From positions 1 through 20,212 of the forward strand of contig JABMRP010000278.1 of the NCBI GenBank assembly GCA_013202535.1: a DNA stretch of 20,212 bases, in the 5' to 3' direction. This document shows positions 1 through 7,386 of this stretch, piece after piece (the first letter of the stretch is position 1; every line of letters begins with the position of its first letter). A model generated the notes under the pieces. That model was not told the DNA's origin. It saw only the letters and a program-made list of their open reading frames with translations, and ran no database searches. This stretch comes from Planctomycetota bacterium. GTDB lineage: Bacteria > Planctomycetota > Planctomycetia > Pirellulales > Thermoguttaceae. A program made the translations under genes and the position numbers.

Positions 1-64
1 AGCTACGTTCGCCAGAACGTGGGGCGAGTCCAAGGGTTACGACCACGTTCTGGCGAACGTAGCT
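1..64. repeat. Perfect 22-bp inverted repeat with 20-bp spacer
   Basis: Positions 1-22 are the exact reverse complement of positions 43-64, with a 20-base spacer at 23-42. Each arm contains its own smaller palindrome: ACGTTC-GCCA-GAACGT at 5-20 and ACGTTC-TGGC-GAACGT at 45-60. The DNA can therefore be drawn as one long hairpin or as two small ones. No T-run follows it. It could be the terminator of a gene left of the window, a REP-like dispersed element, or a protein-binding site. The left edge cuts the context, so the repeat may extend further. Confidence 0.85.
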
Positions 65-291
65 ACGACAGTGTGTTACGCAATTCCCAGGGCCATGAAT
101 AATCCGGCCTATTCTGGCCGGGGTATAGTCGCACCCTCCAGGATCCAAAGAGGTCCTTATGGGCTGGTTGTCATGCCACTTCTAGTGGGCTTTCAGGGAA
201 AGCCGCAGGACCCTACAATTGCGTGTCAATTCACTACCCAATGGGCAGAGGAAGAGACGGCGTCCGAGACCATCACCTAAAGGTATTGCTC
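65..291. other. Noncoding leader with clustered small hairpins
   Basis: No convincing gene lies here. Three more inverted repeats are visible: CCGGCC/GGCCGG at 104-109 and 116-121 with a 6-base loop, CCACT/AGTGG at 176-180 and 184-188 with a 3-base loop, and GGCTTTC/GAAAGCC at 188-194 and 198-204 with a 3-base loop. A TATAGT hexamer at 124-129 matches the sigma-70 -10 consensus at 5 of 6 bases, but I see no good -35 partner. The segment presumably holds the promoter and 5' leader of the sigma-factor unit that starts at 292. Confidence 0.5.
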
Positions 292-699
292 ATGCCCTCA
301 CCCGCTTCAGGTTCTCGGGAATCCGGCCCTTCGCCCGAACCCGAGTCGCGTGAACTGCCTTCGACACCGGCGCCGGGGGCGGAAGAGGCACCCGACGACG
401 CGGTCTTGGAGAGCGTCTTGCGCGAGACGCTTCGCGCAGATCCGGGGGAAGATACCGACGATCCGATCGACATGGGAGCGCTGCGAGAAGTGGTAGCCAG
501 GCATCCGGGGCAACCGTTCTCGAAAGAGCCGATTGCGCTGGAGATGGTCTGGGCCGTGCTGTGCGACCACTTCCGGATCGATCCCACCGGTTCCGTTGCA
601 TGGCGGGCCGCCTCGGCGCATATCGCCGAGACACTCTTCGACGATCCACGTACCCGCGAGCGATTGGCGACGCTCTGGAACCGTCTGGGGGGGAAATAG
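292..699 (+). CDS. Small hypothetical protein upstream of the sigma factor
   Basis: This is a 135-residue protein I do not recognise. The first 35 or so residues are rich in Pro, Ser and Glu and look disordered. The rest is acidic, probably helical and contains several Trp, with no signal peptide or membrane segment. The frame is open back to 223, but the ATG at 292 is preferred because AAAGG lies 8 bases upstream and the extra residues look unstructured. The stop at 697-699 is two bases before the ATG of the sigma-factor gene, whose Shine-Dalgarno run of G sits inside this gene, so the two are probably co-transcribed and translationally coupled. By position it could modulate the sigma factor, for instance as an anti-sigma or cofactor. 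This is inference only, since no FlgM-like or zinc-binding anti-sigma motif is visible. Confidence 0.7.
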   Translation: MPSPASGSRESGPSPEPESRELPSTPAPGAEEAPDDAVLESVLRETLRADPGEDTDDPIDMGALREVVARHPGQPFSKEPIALEMVWAVLCDHFRIDPTGSVAWRAASAHIAETLFDDPRTRERLATLWNRLGGK

Positions 700-701
700 C
701 C

Positions 702-1406
702 ATGACGGTGGCCCACGACCAGGTGCGGCAGCGGATCGAGGGATGCCAGGGTCTGGTCCGCTCGCTGGCCACCTCGGTCCACCGGCGGACGCCGTCAAAC
801 GTCGAACTGGACGATCTGGTAGCCTACGGCCAGATCGGTCTGGCTGAGGCCGCGCGTGACTTCGATCCCGCCCGGGGTAGCCGCTTCTCCACCTACGCCT
901 ACTATCGGATTCGCGGAGCAATCTACGACGGCCTGTCGAAGATGACATGGTTCAGCCGCGCCCAATATCGGCAGATTCGATATGACCAGATGGCCGAGGA
1001 AACGCTTCGCGCCGACAGCGACGCGGAAGCCCATGCGACCGGGCAGGCAACCGTCGAAGACGACGCGCGGTGGCTGAGGAACATGAGCCGTGCCCTGGCC
1101 GTCGTGTACTTGAGCACGCATCGCGACGGCGAGGACGATTCGGCGGAAGACCGGTTGGTCGATAGCTCGGCCCCGACGCCGTCGGCCGAAACCATTGGCA
1201 AGGAACTGACCGAAAAGCTCCACGAACTCATCGATGCCTTGCCCCCGGAAGCGGCCACCTTGATTCGAGCAACTTACTTTGAAGGTCTGACGCTCCAGGA
1301 AGCGGGAAAACGACTGGGGGTGAGCAAGTCGTGGGCCAGTCGACTCCATGCCAAGACGCTCCAACAGCTTGCCCGGTCCCTGCGAATGGGGGGGCTAACG
1401 CCGTGA
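702..1406 (+). CDS. FliA/sigma-28-type RNA polymerase sigma factor
   Basis: This 234-residue alternative sigma factor of the sigma-70 family resembles group 3 FliA/WhiG/SigB types. Region 2 spans about residues 17-83, with a core of ELDDLVAYGQIGLAEA followed by FSTYAYYRIRGAIYDGL, the -10-recognising helix. Region 4, at about 175-228, ends in a helix-turn-helix containing LTLQEAGKRLGVSKSWASRL. The linker between them (about 100-165) is acidic and longer than a typical region 3. The ATG at 702 follows a G-rich Shine-Dalgarno at 687-693. The longer frame starting at 561 overlaps the upstream gene and adds non-sigma residues. It stops 136 bases before tssA in the same direction, so it is a natural candidate activator of the secretion operon. 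I see no clear FliA-type promoter upstream of tssA or hcp. The family call is secure; the target genes are unknown. Confidence 0.9.
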   Translation: MTVAHDQVRQRIEGCQGLVRSLATSVHRRTPSNVELDDLVAYGQIGLAEAARDFDPARGSRFSTYAYYRIRGAIYDGLSKMTWFSRAQYRQIRYDQMAEETLRADSDAEAHATGQATVEDDARWLRNMSRALAVVYLSTHRDGEDDSAEDRLVDSSAPTPSAETIGKELTEKLHELIDALPPEAATLIRATYFEGLTLQEAGKRLGVSKSWASRLHAKTLQQLARSLRMGGLTP

Positions 1407-1460
1407 CGTCTATCGTTGGAAGAAGTTGCCCGCCCAGAGCCCCTTACTGACGGGGGGGGA

Positions 1461-1489
1461 TTGCCGGACGGCATCCGAGGGGATATTCT
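1461..1489 (+). promoter_or_regulatory. Candidate promoter of the tssA operon
   Basis: TTGCCG at 1461-1466 and TATTCT at 1484-1489 are separated by 17 bases. Each matches 4 of 6 bases of the housekeeping -35 and -10 consensus. The -10 element lies about 54 bases upstream of the tssA start at 1543. A weak match like this arises easily by chance, so it is only a candidate. The tssA ATG also has GGAGGAA at 1533-1539, which favours it over the in-frame GTG at 1531. Confidence 0.3.
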
Positions 1490-1542
1490 AACCGAATCAG
1501 CAGAATCCGCATTTTTTTGTAGCGCACTGCGTGGAGGAAACG

Positions 1543-2658
1543 ATGGGTTCGCCGGAAGTCGTCGACTTCGATCGGTTGCTTGGTCCGATACCGGGCGACA
1601 ACCCCGCGGGGGTCGCGCTGCGGGAGGATTTCTCTCCCACCTCCGAATATCACGCGATGAAGGATGCCCGGGCCGCCGCTCGAGCCGCCGAGCGAAACGT
1701 CGTTTGGGACGACGACGAGGACGCCTACGCCGAGCCCCCGAACTGGCGGCCGATTCTGGAATTGGGCCCGAAGATCCTGGCCGAGCAATCCAAGGATCTG
1801 GAGATCGCCGCGTGGCTGACCGAGGGCCTCTTGCGTCGCCACGGATTCGCCGGTCTGCGCGACGGGTTTCGCCTGGCGCGCGAGTTGGTCGAACGTTTCT
1901 GGGACCATCTTTATCCCGTGCCGGACGAGGACGGCATGGCCACGCGCGTGGCCCCGCTGGCCGGCCTCAACGGGGTCGATTCGGAAGGCGTGTTGATCAA
2001 TCCAATCTCGAACGTCCCGCTGACCGACGAAGGGACGTTTCGAGCGCTCAACGCGGCGGACTACCAGCAGGCGCAGGATTTGGAGCGGACGGAGGATCCC
2101 GACCGACGGGCGCAACGGATCGACCAGGGAGCGGCGAGCATGCAGATGTTCGACCGAGCGGTGTCCGAGACGGCACCGGAATTCTTCCGCGCGCTGGCCG
2201 AAGACCTGCAACAGTGCTGCGATGAATTCGACAAGATGGGCGCGGCATTGGAAGCCATCTGTCCGAACGATTCCAGCGGGTACTCGGTGGCTCCTCCCTC
2301 CTCGAATATCCGCAACGCTCTGCAAGCGTGCCAGGATACCGTGCAACAGATCGCCGGGCATCTGCTGGTCGACCCGGAAGCGGAAGAGGGAGCGGACGGG
2401 CAGGGAAGTTCCCCAGGCGACGGCGCGTCCGGCGGTCGGGTGAATACCCGTGAGGGCGCTTTTCTCTCGCTGTTGCAGGTGGCTGAGTTTTTCAAGCGGA
2501 CCGAGCCACACTCGCCCATATCGTACGCACTGGAGCAGGCGGTTCGCTGGGGCCGGATGCCGCTTCCCGACCTCTGGTCGGAACTGATTCCCGAGGAAGC
2601 GGCGCGGCTGCAATTGTTCAAACTCGTGGGGATTCAACCACCGGGAGAAAATTCGTAA
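1543..2658 (+). CDS. tssA: T6SS assembly protein TssA (ImpA family)
   Basis: TssA proteins cap the growing end of the T6SS sheath or prime tube and sheath polymerisation on the baseplate, in the cytoplasm. This 371-residue protein has the ImpA N-terminal domain at about residues 5-135. It opens with LLGPIPGDNPAGVALREDF and includes the characteristic FRLARELVERFWDHLYPVPD stretch. A middle helical part follows, with a Gly/Ser/acid-rich linker at about 280-300. The C-terminal domain (about 303-365) contains AEFFKRTEPHSPISYALEQA and a WGRMPLPDLW segment, as in short TssA forms. The ATG at 1543 is chosen over the GTG at 1531 because GGAGGAA is correctly spaced for it. It opens the structural operon, but 139 bases with hairpins separate it from tssB. 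Confidence 0.93.
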   Translation: MGSPEVVDFDRLLGPIPGDNPAGVALREDFSPTSEYHAMKDARAAARAAERNVVWDDDEDAYAEPPNWRPILELGPKILAEQSKDLEIAAWLTEGLLRRHGFAGLRDGFRLARELVERFWDHLYPVPDEDGMATRVAPLAGLNGVDSEGVLINPISNVPLTDEGTFRALNAADYQQAQDLERTEDPDRRAQRIDQGAASMQMFDRAVSETAPEFFRALAEDLQQCCDEFDKMGAALEAICPNDSSGYSVAPPSSNIRNALQACQDTVQQIAGHLLVDPEAEEGADGQGSSPGDGASGGRVNTREGAFLSLLQVAEFFKRTEPHSPISYALEQAVRWGRMPLPDLWSELIPEEAARLQLFKLVGIQPPGENS

Positions 2659-2661
2659 AAC

Positions 2662-2728
2662 GCCGCGCGGCAACGTAAACCCCACACGGAGCGTGACGCT
2701 CCGCCCGACGGGCATCAGGCCGCGCGGC
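2662..2728. repeat. Hairpin and paired palindromes between tssA and tssB
   Basis: The gap between tssA and tssB holds a perfect 7-bp stem, CGGAGCG/CGCTCCG, at 2687-2693 and 2697-2703 with the 3-base loop TGA. Two copies of the 10-base palindrome GCCGCGCGGC flank it at 2662-2671 and 2719-2728. No T-run follows, so a full intrinsic terminator is unlikely. A processing site, an attenuator or a dispersed intergenic repeat are all possible. The tssB Shine-Dalgarno GGAGG is at 2784-2788. Confidence 0.55.
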
Positions 2729-2797
2729 TTCCGATATTCGCGGTAGTTTGCAAGAGGGCGCTATCGACAACCAGTAACCTTTCGGAGGTAACGATTC

Positions 2798-3409
2798 ATG
2801 GCGGGAAGCATACACGATAAATTGAAACGGGTTCGCAAGCCCCGAGTCCACATCACTTACGACGTGGAAACGGAAGGTGCCGTGGTGCAGAAGGAATTGC
2901 CCTTCGTGATGGGTGTCTTGGGCGATTTCTCGGGCAATCCGACCGAGCCGTTGCGATCGCTGAAGGATCGCAAGTTCGTGCAGATCGACCGCGACAATTT
3001 CAACGACGTGATGCGTCGCATGACCCCCGGCTTGAATTTGCGCGTGGAGAACACGCTGGCCGGGGACGGCAGCGAGATGGCCGTGCAGTTGAAGTTCAAC
3101 TCGATCGACGACTTCGAGCCGGCCGCGGTCGGCAAGCAGGTCGCGCCGTTGCGAAAGCTGCTGGAAACGCGCGACAAACTTCGCGACCTGCTCACCAAGA
3201 TCGATCGGTCCGAGGAATTAGAGACCGTACTGGAAGAGGTGCTGGAGAACGCCGACCGGCTCAAGGAGCTTTCCGCCGATCTGGGCGTGGGCGGCGGCGC
3301 GGCGAGCGCCGCGTCCGAGCCGGCACCCGCGCCGGAACCGGAACCCGAACCTGAACCGCCCAGCGAGCCCGAACCGTCGGACGGCCCCAAAGAGGAGGAC
3401 GATCAATGA
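2798..3409 (+). CDS. tssB: T6SS sheath small subunit TssB (VipA)
   Basis: TssB is the small subunit of the cytoplasmic contractile sheath and pairs with TssC. The 203-residue product begins in family style with SIHDKLKRVRKPRVHITYDV, continues with KELPFVMGVLGDFSGN and contains the conserved DRDNFNDVMRRMTPGL region. The first 160 or so residues cover the usual TssB length. Residues from about 163 on are a Gly/Ala stretch followed by a Pro-Glu-rich acidic tail, which is longer than in typical family members. A strong GGAGG at 2784-2788 fixes the start. The stop overlaps the tssC start as ATGA at 3406-3409, consistent with translational coupling to make sheath partners in step. In TagJ-type systems the TssB N-terminus is the known binding site of TagJ, whose gene lies downstream here. 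Confidence 0.96.
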   Translation: MAGSIHDKLKRVRKPRVHITYDVETEGAVVQKELPFVMGVLGDFSGNPTEPLRSLKDRKFVQIDRDNFNDVMRRMTPGLNLRVENTLAGDGSEMAVQLKFNSIDDFEPAAVGKQVAPLRKLLETRDKLRDLLTKIDRSEELETVLEEVLENADRLKELSADLGVGGGAASAASEPAPAPEPEPEPEPPSEPEPSDGPKEEDDQ

Positions 3410-4899
3410 GCACTGGCGAGCAAGCAAAATCCCAAGCGCAGGCTGTCGAAGTCAAGGAAGGCAGCTTGTTGGATCAGGCGCTGAAGGCCACGAAGCAGAC
3501 CGAATCGTCGCGTGCCCAGGAGTTGCTGGCCACGCTGACCGAGGAGGCGCTCAAGGGCACGATCACCTGGAACAAGGACGTGACGCGAACGATCACCGCC
3601 GGCATGAACGCGATCGACGCCGCCATTTCCACCCAATTATCCGCGGTGATGCACGCGCCGGAGTTTCAGAAGCTCGAGGGCAGTTGGCGAGGTCTGCACC
3701 ATCTGGTGATGAACACCGAAACCAGCGCCAAGCTCAAGCTCAAGCTGCTGAACGTCGGTAAACGGGAGTTGTTCAAGGACGTGGATCGGGCGGTCGAGTT
3801 CGACCAGAGCCAGATCTTCAAGAAACTCTACGAAAACGAGTTCGGCACCCCCGGCGGCGAACCCTACGCCGCGCTGGTGGGCGACTACGAATTCACCAAC
3901 CACCCGGAGGATATCGACCTGCTGGGCAAGATGTCCAACGTGGCGGCGGCGGCTTTCTGCCCCTTTCTTACGGCCGCCGCGCCCGAGTTATTCGGATTCG
4001 AGAGCTTTACCGAGTTGTCCAAGCCTCGCGACCTGGAGAAGATTTTCGACACGGTCGAATATACCAAGTGGACGTCCTTCCGCGATTCGGAGGACTCGCG
4101 ATTCACGGTCCTCTCGATGCCCCGCGTGCTGTCGCGGCTTCCCTACGGCGCCAACACCAAGCCGGTCGAGCAGTTCGATTACGAGGAAGTCGAATTGGAC
4201 GCCGACGGCAAGTCGAAACCGGTACCCCACGACCAGTACTGCTGGATGAACGCCTCGTACGTTTTGGGGACCCGGCTGACCGACTCGTTTGCCCAGACCG
4301 GCTTCTGTACGGCCATCCGCGGGGCCGAAGGCGGCGGCAAGGTCGAGGGACTGCCGGCACACATCTTCACCAGTGACGACGGCGATACCGATCTGAAGTG
4401 TCCGACCGAGATTGCCATCACCGATCGCCGTGAGGCGGAATTGAGCAAACTCGGCTTTCTCCCGTTGTGCCACTATAAGAACACCGACTACTCGGTCTTC
4501 TTCGGCGCGCAGTCGGCGCAGAAGGCGAAGAAGTACGACCGGCCCGAGGCGACGGCCAACGCGGCCATTTCGGCCCGCCTGCCGTACATCATGGCTTCCT
4601 CGCGGTTTGCCCACTTCTTGAAGGTGATCGCCCGAGACAAGATCGGGTCGTTCATGGAAGTCGAGGACTGTCAAGACTGGCTGGAACGCTGGATCACCAA
4701 CTACGTCAGCGCCGATCCCAAGCCGAGCGCGGAAACGAAGGCTCGCTATCCGCTGCGCGAGGCAAAGATCGAAGTGCGGGAGGTTCCCGGCCAACCCGGC
4801 AACTACAATGCCGTAGCCTGGCTGCGCCCGTGGCTGCAAATGGAAGAACTGACCACGTCGCTTCGCATGGTCGCCCGAATTCCCCAGTTGGGGGGCTAA
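3406..4899 (+). CDS. tssC: T6SS sheath large subunit TssC (VipB)
   Basis: TssC is the large sheath subunit that interlocks with TssB. The 497-residue product has near-canonical features. An N-terminal helix around SLLDQALKATKQTESSRAQE corresponds to the segment that contacts ClpV in the family. HAPEFQKLEGSWRGLHHLV and DRAVEFDQSQIFKKLYENEF lead into the GTPGGEPYAALVGDYEF motif, and a C-terminal sheath domain contains LPLCHYKNTDYSVFFGAQSAQ. Length matches the family norm of about 490-500. The ATG overlaps the tssB stop by 4 bases, with GGAGG about 9 bases upstream inside tssB. A second, divergent TssC-like gene follows 13 bases after its stop. This copy looks like the principal sheath subunit because it keeps the usual length and the N-terminal helix. 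Confidence 0.97.
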   Translation: MSTGEQAKSQAQAVEVKEGSLLDQALKATKQTESSRAQELLATLTEEALKGTITWNKDVTRTITAGMNAIDAAISTQLSAVMHAPEFQKLEGSWRGLHHLVMNTETSAKLKLKLLNVGKRELFKDVDRAVEFDQSQIFKKLYENEFGTPGGEPYAALVGDYEFTNHPEDIDLLGKMSNVAAAAFCPFLTAAAPELFGFESFTELSKPRDLEKIFDTVEYTKWTSFRDSEDSRFTVLSMPRVLSRLPYGANTKPVEQFDYEEVELDADGKSKPVPHDQYCWMNASYVLGTRLTDSFAQTGFCTAIRGAEGGGKVEGLPAHIFTSDDGDTDLKCPTEIAITDRREAELSKLGFLPLCHYKNTDYSVFFGAQSAQKAKKYDRPEATANAAISARLPYIMASSRFAHFLKVIARDKIGSFMEVEDCQDWLERWITNYVSADPKPSAETKARYPLREAKIEVREVPGQPGNYNAVAWLRPWLQMEELTTSLRMVARIPQLGG

Positions 4900-4912
4900 G
4901 TAAGACGGGCCC

Positions 4913-6508
4913 ATGAACGCAGAATCCGGCCAGAGCGGTCAGGCTTTCCCGGCGGCGAGTCGATCGGCCGACTCGCCGGCCCGTTCGGCGTCCATCGATG
5001 CGGTCCCATCGAGCGGCCCATCGAGCGGACTCATCGATGCGGTGCTGGAAGCGACTGCCGAGGCCGGGGGGCGATCGCCTCTGGATCGTTTTCTGGAGGA
5101 GTCCTCGCCCGCGGGTGCCCTGCGGCAGTGGCTCCAGTGGACCGCTCCGCAAGGCACGCCGCTCGACCGGCAGACCGTCGCCCGATGGCTCAATCGCGAC
5201 GTGGCCCTGCTCGATCGCGTGCTCGATCAGCAGGTCAACGCCGTGATCCACCACCCGCGCTTTCAGCAGCTTGAAGCCTCGTGGCGCGGCTTGCACTATC
5301 TGGTCGAACAGGCCGACGGGGCGGAAAACGTCAAGATACGCGTCCTGGGCGTTTCCTGGAAAGAACTGGCTCGCGACGCTGAGCGGGCGATTGAATTCGA
5401 CCAAAGCCAACTGTTTCGCAAGGTCTACAGCGAGGAGTTCGACACCCCCGGCGGCGAGCCCTACGGCGTATTGATCGGCGACTACCAGATCCACTCGCGC
5501 CCCAGCGCCGGTCATCCGACCGACGACGTGAGCGTGCTGGGGGCCGTCTCGCACGTTGCCGCGGCCGCTTTCGCGCCGTTCGTCGCCGGGGTCGATCCCG
5601 AGATGTTCGGACTGGATAAGTTTGGCGGTCTGGAGCAGCCGCTCGATCTGTCGCGGACCTTCGATCAGTTGGAATACCTGAAATGGAACACGTTTCGTCA
5701 GACCGAGGACTCGCGGTTCGTGGGTCTGACCCTGCCCCGGGTATTGATGCGGCTGCCTTATGCCGACGACGGTTCCCGAGCCGACGGTTTCCGTTTTCGC
5801 GAAGACACGGACACGCCCGACGGCCGTGGATACCTCTGGGGTAATGCGGCATACGCGTTCGGGGGCGTATTGATCCGCGCCTTTTCCGAGACGGGATGGC
5901 TGGCCAATATCCGAGGTGCCCGGCGCGGCGGCGAAGAGGGGGGCATTGCGCGGGCTCTTCCCGTCCATTGCTTCTCCACCGATGCCGCCGGCGTCGCCCC
6001 CAAGATGTCCACCGACGTCTCGATCACCGACTACCAGGAACAGGAGTTGAGTAAACTGGGGTTTATCCCGCTGTGCGATTGCCGGGACACCGAGCTGTCG
6101 GCATTTTACACCAGCCAATCGGTACAGAAATCCAAGGAGTACGACGATCGGGCGGCCACGATGAACGCTCGGATCTCGGCGATGCTGCAATACATGCTCT
6201 GCGTGTCGCGATTCGCCCACTACTTGAAGGTTGCCGCCCGCGACAAGATCGGAGCCTTCACCGAGGCCGAGGAATGCGAGACCTATCTGCACGGATGGCT
6301 TCAGAAGTACGTTACCTCCGACGGCGAAGCGGCGGCGGACGTCAAGGCCGAATATCCCCTGCGACAGGCAAGCGTTCGCGTGCGCAGCCAGCCGGGAAAA
6401 CCGGGCAGTTATGCGTGTGTCGCCCATTTGTGGCCCCATTTTGAACTCGACGAACTCACCTCCGCCGTTAGAATTACAACCGAGTTGACCCCGGGGCGAT
6501 CAACGTGA
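4913..6508 (+). CDS. Second TssC/VipB-family sheath protein (ImpD-like)
   Basis: This 531-residue protein is a tandem paralogue of the preceding TssC. It repeats the family landmarks: HPRFQQLEASWRGLHYLVEQ, AIEFDQSQLFRKVYSEEFDT followed by PGGEPYGVLIGDYQI, and KLGFIPLCDCRDTELSAFYT. It differs by a longer N-terminal part (about 60 residues, low complexity with PSSGPSSG) before a helix containing LIDAVLEATAEAGG, and by many substitutions across the body. The frame is intact, so it is not a decayed copy. The ATG at 4913 lacks a strong Shine-Dalgarno and probably depends on translation from the upstream gene. The arrangement matches impC-impD in rhizobial imp clusters and the TssC pair of Agrobacterium. 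Its role, whether in mixed sheaths, a terminal or adaptor ring, or redundancy, cannot be told from sequence. Confidence 0.92.
   Translation: MNAESGQSGQAFPAASRSADSPARSASIDAVPSSGPSSGLIDAVLEATAEAGGRSPLDRFLEESSPAGALRQWLQWTAPQGTPLDRQTVARWLNRDVALLDRVLDQQVNAVIHHPRFQQLEASWRGLHYLVEQADGAENVKIRVLGVSWKELARDAERAIEFDQSQLFRKVYSEEFDTPGGEPYGVLIGDYQIHSRPSAGHPTDDVSVLGAVSHVAAAAFAPFVAGVDPEMFGLDKFGGLEQPLDLSRTFDQLEYLKWNTFRQTEDSRFVGLTLPRVLMRLPYADDGSRADGFRFREDTDTPDGRGYLWGNAAYAFGGVLIRAFSETGWLANIRGARRGGEEGGIARALPVHCFSTDAAGVAPKMSTDVSITDYQEQELSKLGFIPLCDCRDTELSAFYTSQSVQKSKEYDDRAATMNARISAMLQYMLCVSRFAHYLKVAARDKIGAFTEAEECETYLHGWLQKYVTSDGEAAADVKAEYPLRQASVRVRSQPGKPGSYACVAHLWPHFELDELTSAVRITTELTPGRST
4993..5043. repeat. Nested short direct repeats in the second tssC 5' region
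   Basis: CATCGATGCGGT occurs at 4993-5004 and 5032-5043, enclosing two copies of CCATCGAGCGG at 5006-5016 and 5018-5028. They encode a low-complexity linker (IDAVPSSGPSSGLIDAV) just ahead of the N-terminal helix. Replication slippage is the simplest explanation. Confidence 0.7.
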
Positions 6509-6519
6509 GGCAGGGAACT

Positions 6520-6547
6520 AGCGATTAGCGATTGGACATTGGACATT
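6520..6547. repeat. Tandem 7-bp repeats between the second tssC and tagJ
   Basis: Four heptamers lie end to end: AGCGATT twice (6520-6533) and then GGACATT twice (6534-6547). They sit 11 bases after the stop of the second tssC copy and 50 bases before the tagJ start. Origin by slippage and a passive role are likely. A binding site is possible but unsupported. Confidence 0.8.
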
Positions 6548-6597
6548 AGCATCATTTGCCCCTTGCGATTCCGTGGCTTAAGAAGGAGATCGAAGGC

Positions 6598-7386
6598 ATG
6601 AACGCTAAAGAGTGTTACGAAGCGGGACAACTCGCCGATGCCGTGGCCGCGGCCGGCGGTGAGGTGAAGGCCCATCCGACCGACGCCTCCAAGCGCGGGT
6701 TCCTCTGCGAATTGCTCTGCTTTGCCGGCGATCTTGAAAGAGCCGACAAGCAGCTCGATGCCATGGGTACTCAGGACCCCGAGGTGATGGTGGGAGTTGC
6801 CGAATTCCGGCAACTGCTGCGGGCCGAACTGACGCGGCGCGAGTTCTTCAGCGACGGCCGACTGCCCGAGTTTCTCCACGATCCGCCCGAGCACGTCAAG
6901 CTCGCCCTGGAAGCGTCCATTTGCCTTCGCGAAGGCAAGGAGCAAGAGGCCGTCGATCTGTTGGGACAAGCGGATGAGAAGCGCCCGGCGCTTGGCGGGA
7001 CCTCCGCGGGCGAGGCCTTCGACGGGTTTCGCGATCTGGACGACCTGACCGGCTCGGTCTTCGAGGTATTGACCAGCAACGGCAAGTACTACTGGGTGCC
7101 GATGGAGACGGTCGAGCGGATCGAGTTCCACGAGCCCCAACGGCCGCGCGACCTGCTCTGGCGACGTGCCCTGCTGGCGGTGCGCGACGGACCCGACGGC
7201 GAGGTCTGTTTTCCGACGCTCTACCACGGATCGCACGAAGACGCCGACCAGCGAGTCCGCCTCGGCCGCTTCACCGACTGGCGAGGCGGCGCCGAACGGC
7301 CCGTCCGCGGGTTCGGACAGCGAACCTTCCTGGTCGGAGAAAGTGACCAAGGGATCCTCGAACTCGGAGAGATTGTTTTCGCATGA
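6598..7386 (+). CDS. tagJ: T6SS accessory protein TagJ (ImpE/HsiE family)
   Basis: TagJ/HsiE proteins bind the N-terminus of TssB and the ClpV ATPase and are thought to assist sheath recycling in one class of T6SS. This 262-residue product has an N-terminal helical, tetratricopeptide-like half: AKECYEAGQLADAVAAAGGE, then KRGFLCELLCFAGDLERADK and repeated amphipathic helices to about residue 130. The C-terminal beta-rich half carries the ImpE hallmarks NGKYYWVPMETVERIEFHEP, RPRDLLWRRA and a GQRTFLVGESDQGILELGEI ending. Length agrees with the family. The ATG at 6598 has AAGGAG at 6583-6588; the frame is open a little further upstream, but without a ribosome site. The stop overlaps the tssE start as ATGA. 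Confidence 0.93.
   Translation: MNAKECYEAGQLADAVAAAGGEVKAHPTDASKRGFLCELLCFAGDLERADKQLDAMGTQDPEVMVGVAEFRQLLRAELTRREFFSDGRLPEFLHDPPEHVKLALEASICLREGKEQEAVDLLGQADEKRPALGGTSAGEAFDGFRDLDDLTGSVFEVLTSNGKYYWVPMETVERIEFHEPQRPRDLLWRRALLAVRDGPDGEVCFPTLYHGSHEDADQRVRLGRFTDWRGGAERPVRGFGQRTFLVGESDQGILELGEIVFA

Noticed and set aside
71..280. 69-codon open frame upstream of the first gene
   Set aside because: It lacks a convincing ribosome site, reads through the hairpin cluster and has no recognisable composition or motif.
561..701. Upstream extension of the sigma factor
   Set aside because: It overlaps the preceding gene and adds residues not belonging to sigma region 1 or 2; the ATG at 702 has a G-rich ribosome site.
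2662..2728. Intrinsic terminator between tssA and tssB
   Set aside because: The stem is short and no T-run follows, so it was annotated as repeats only.
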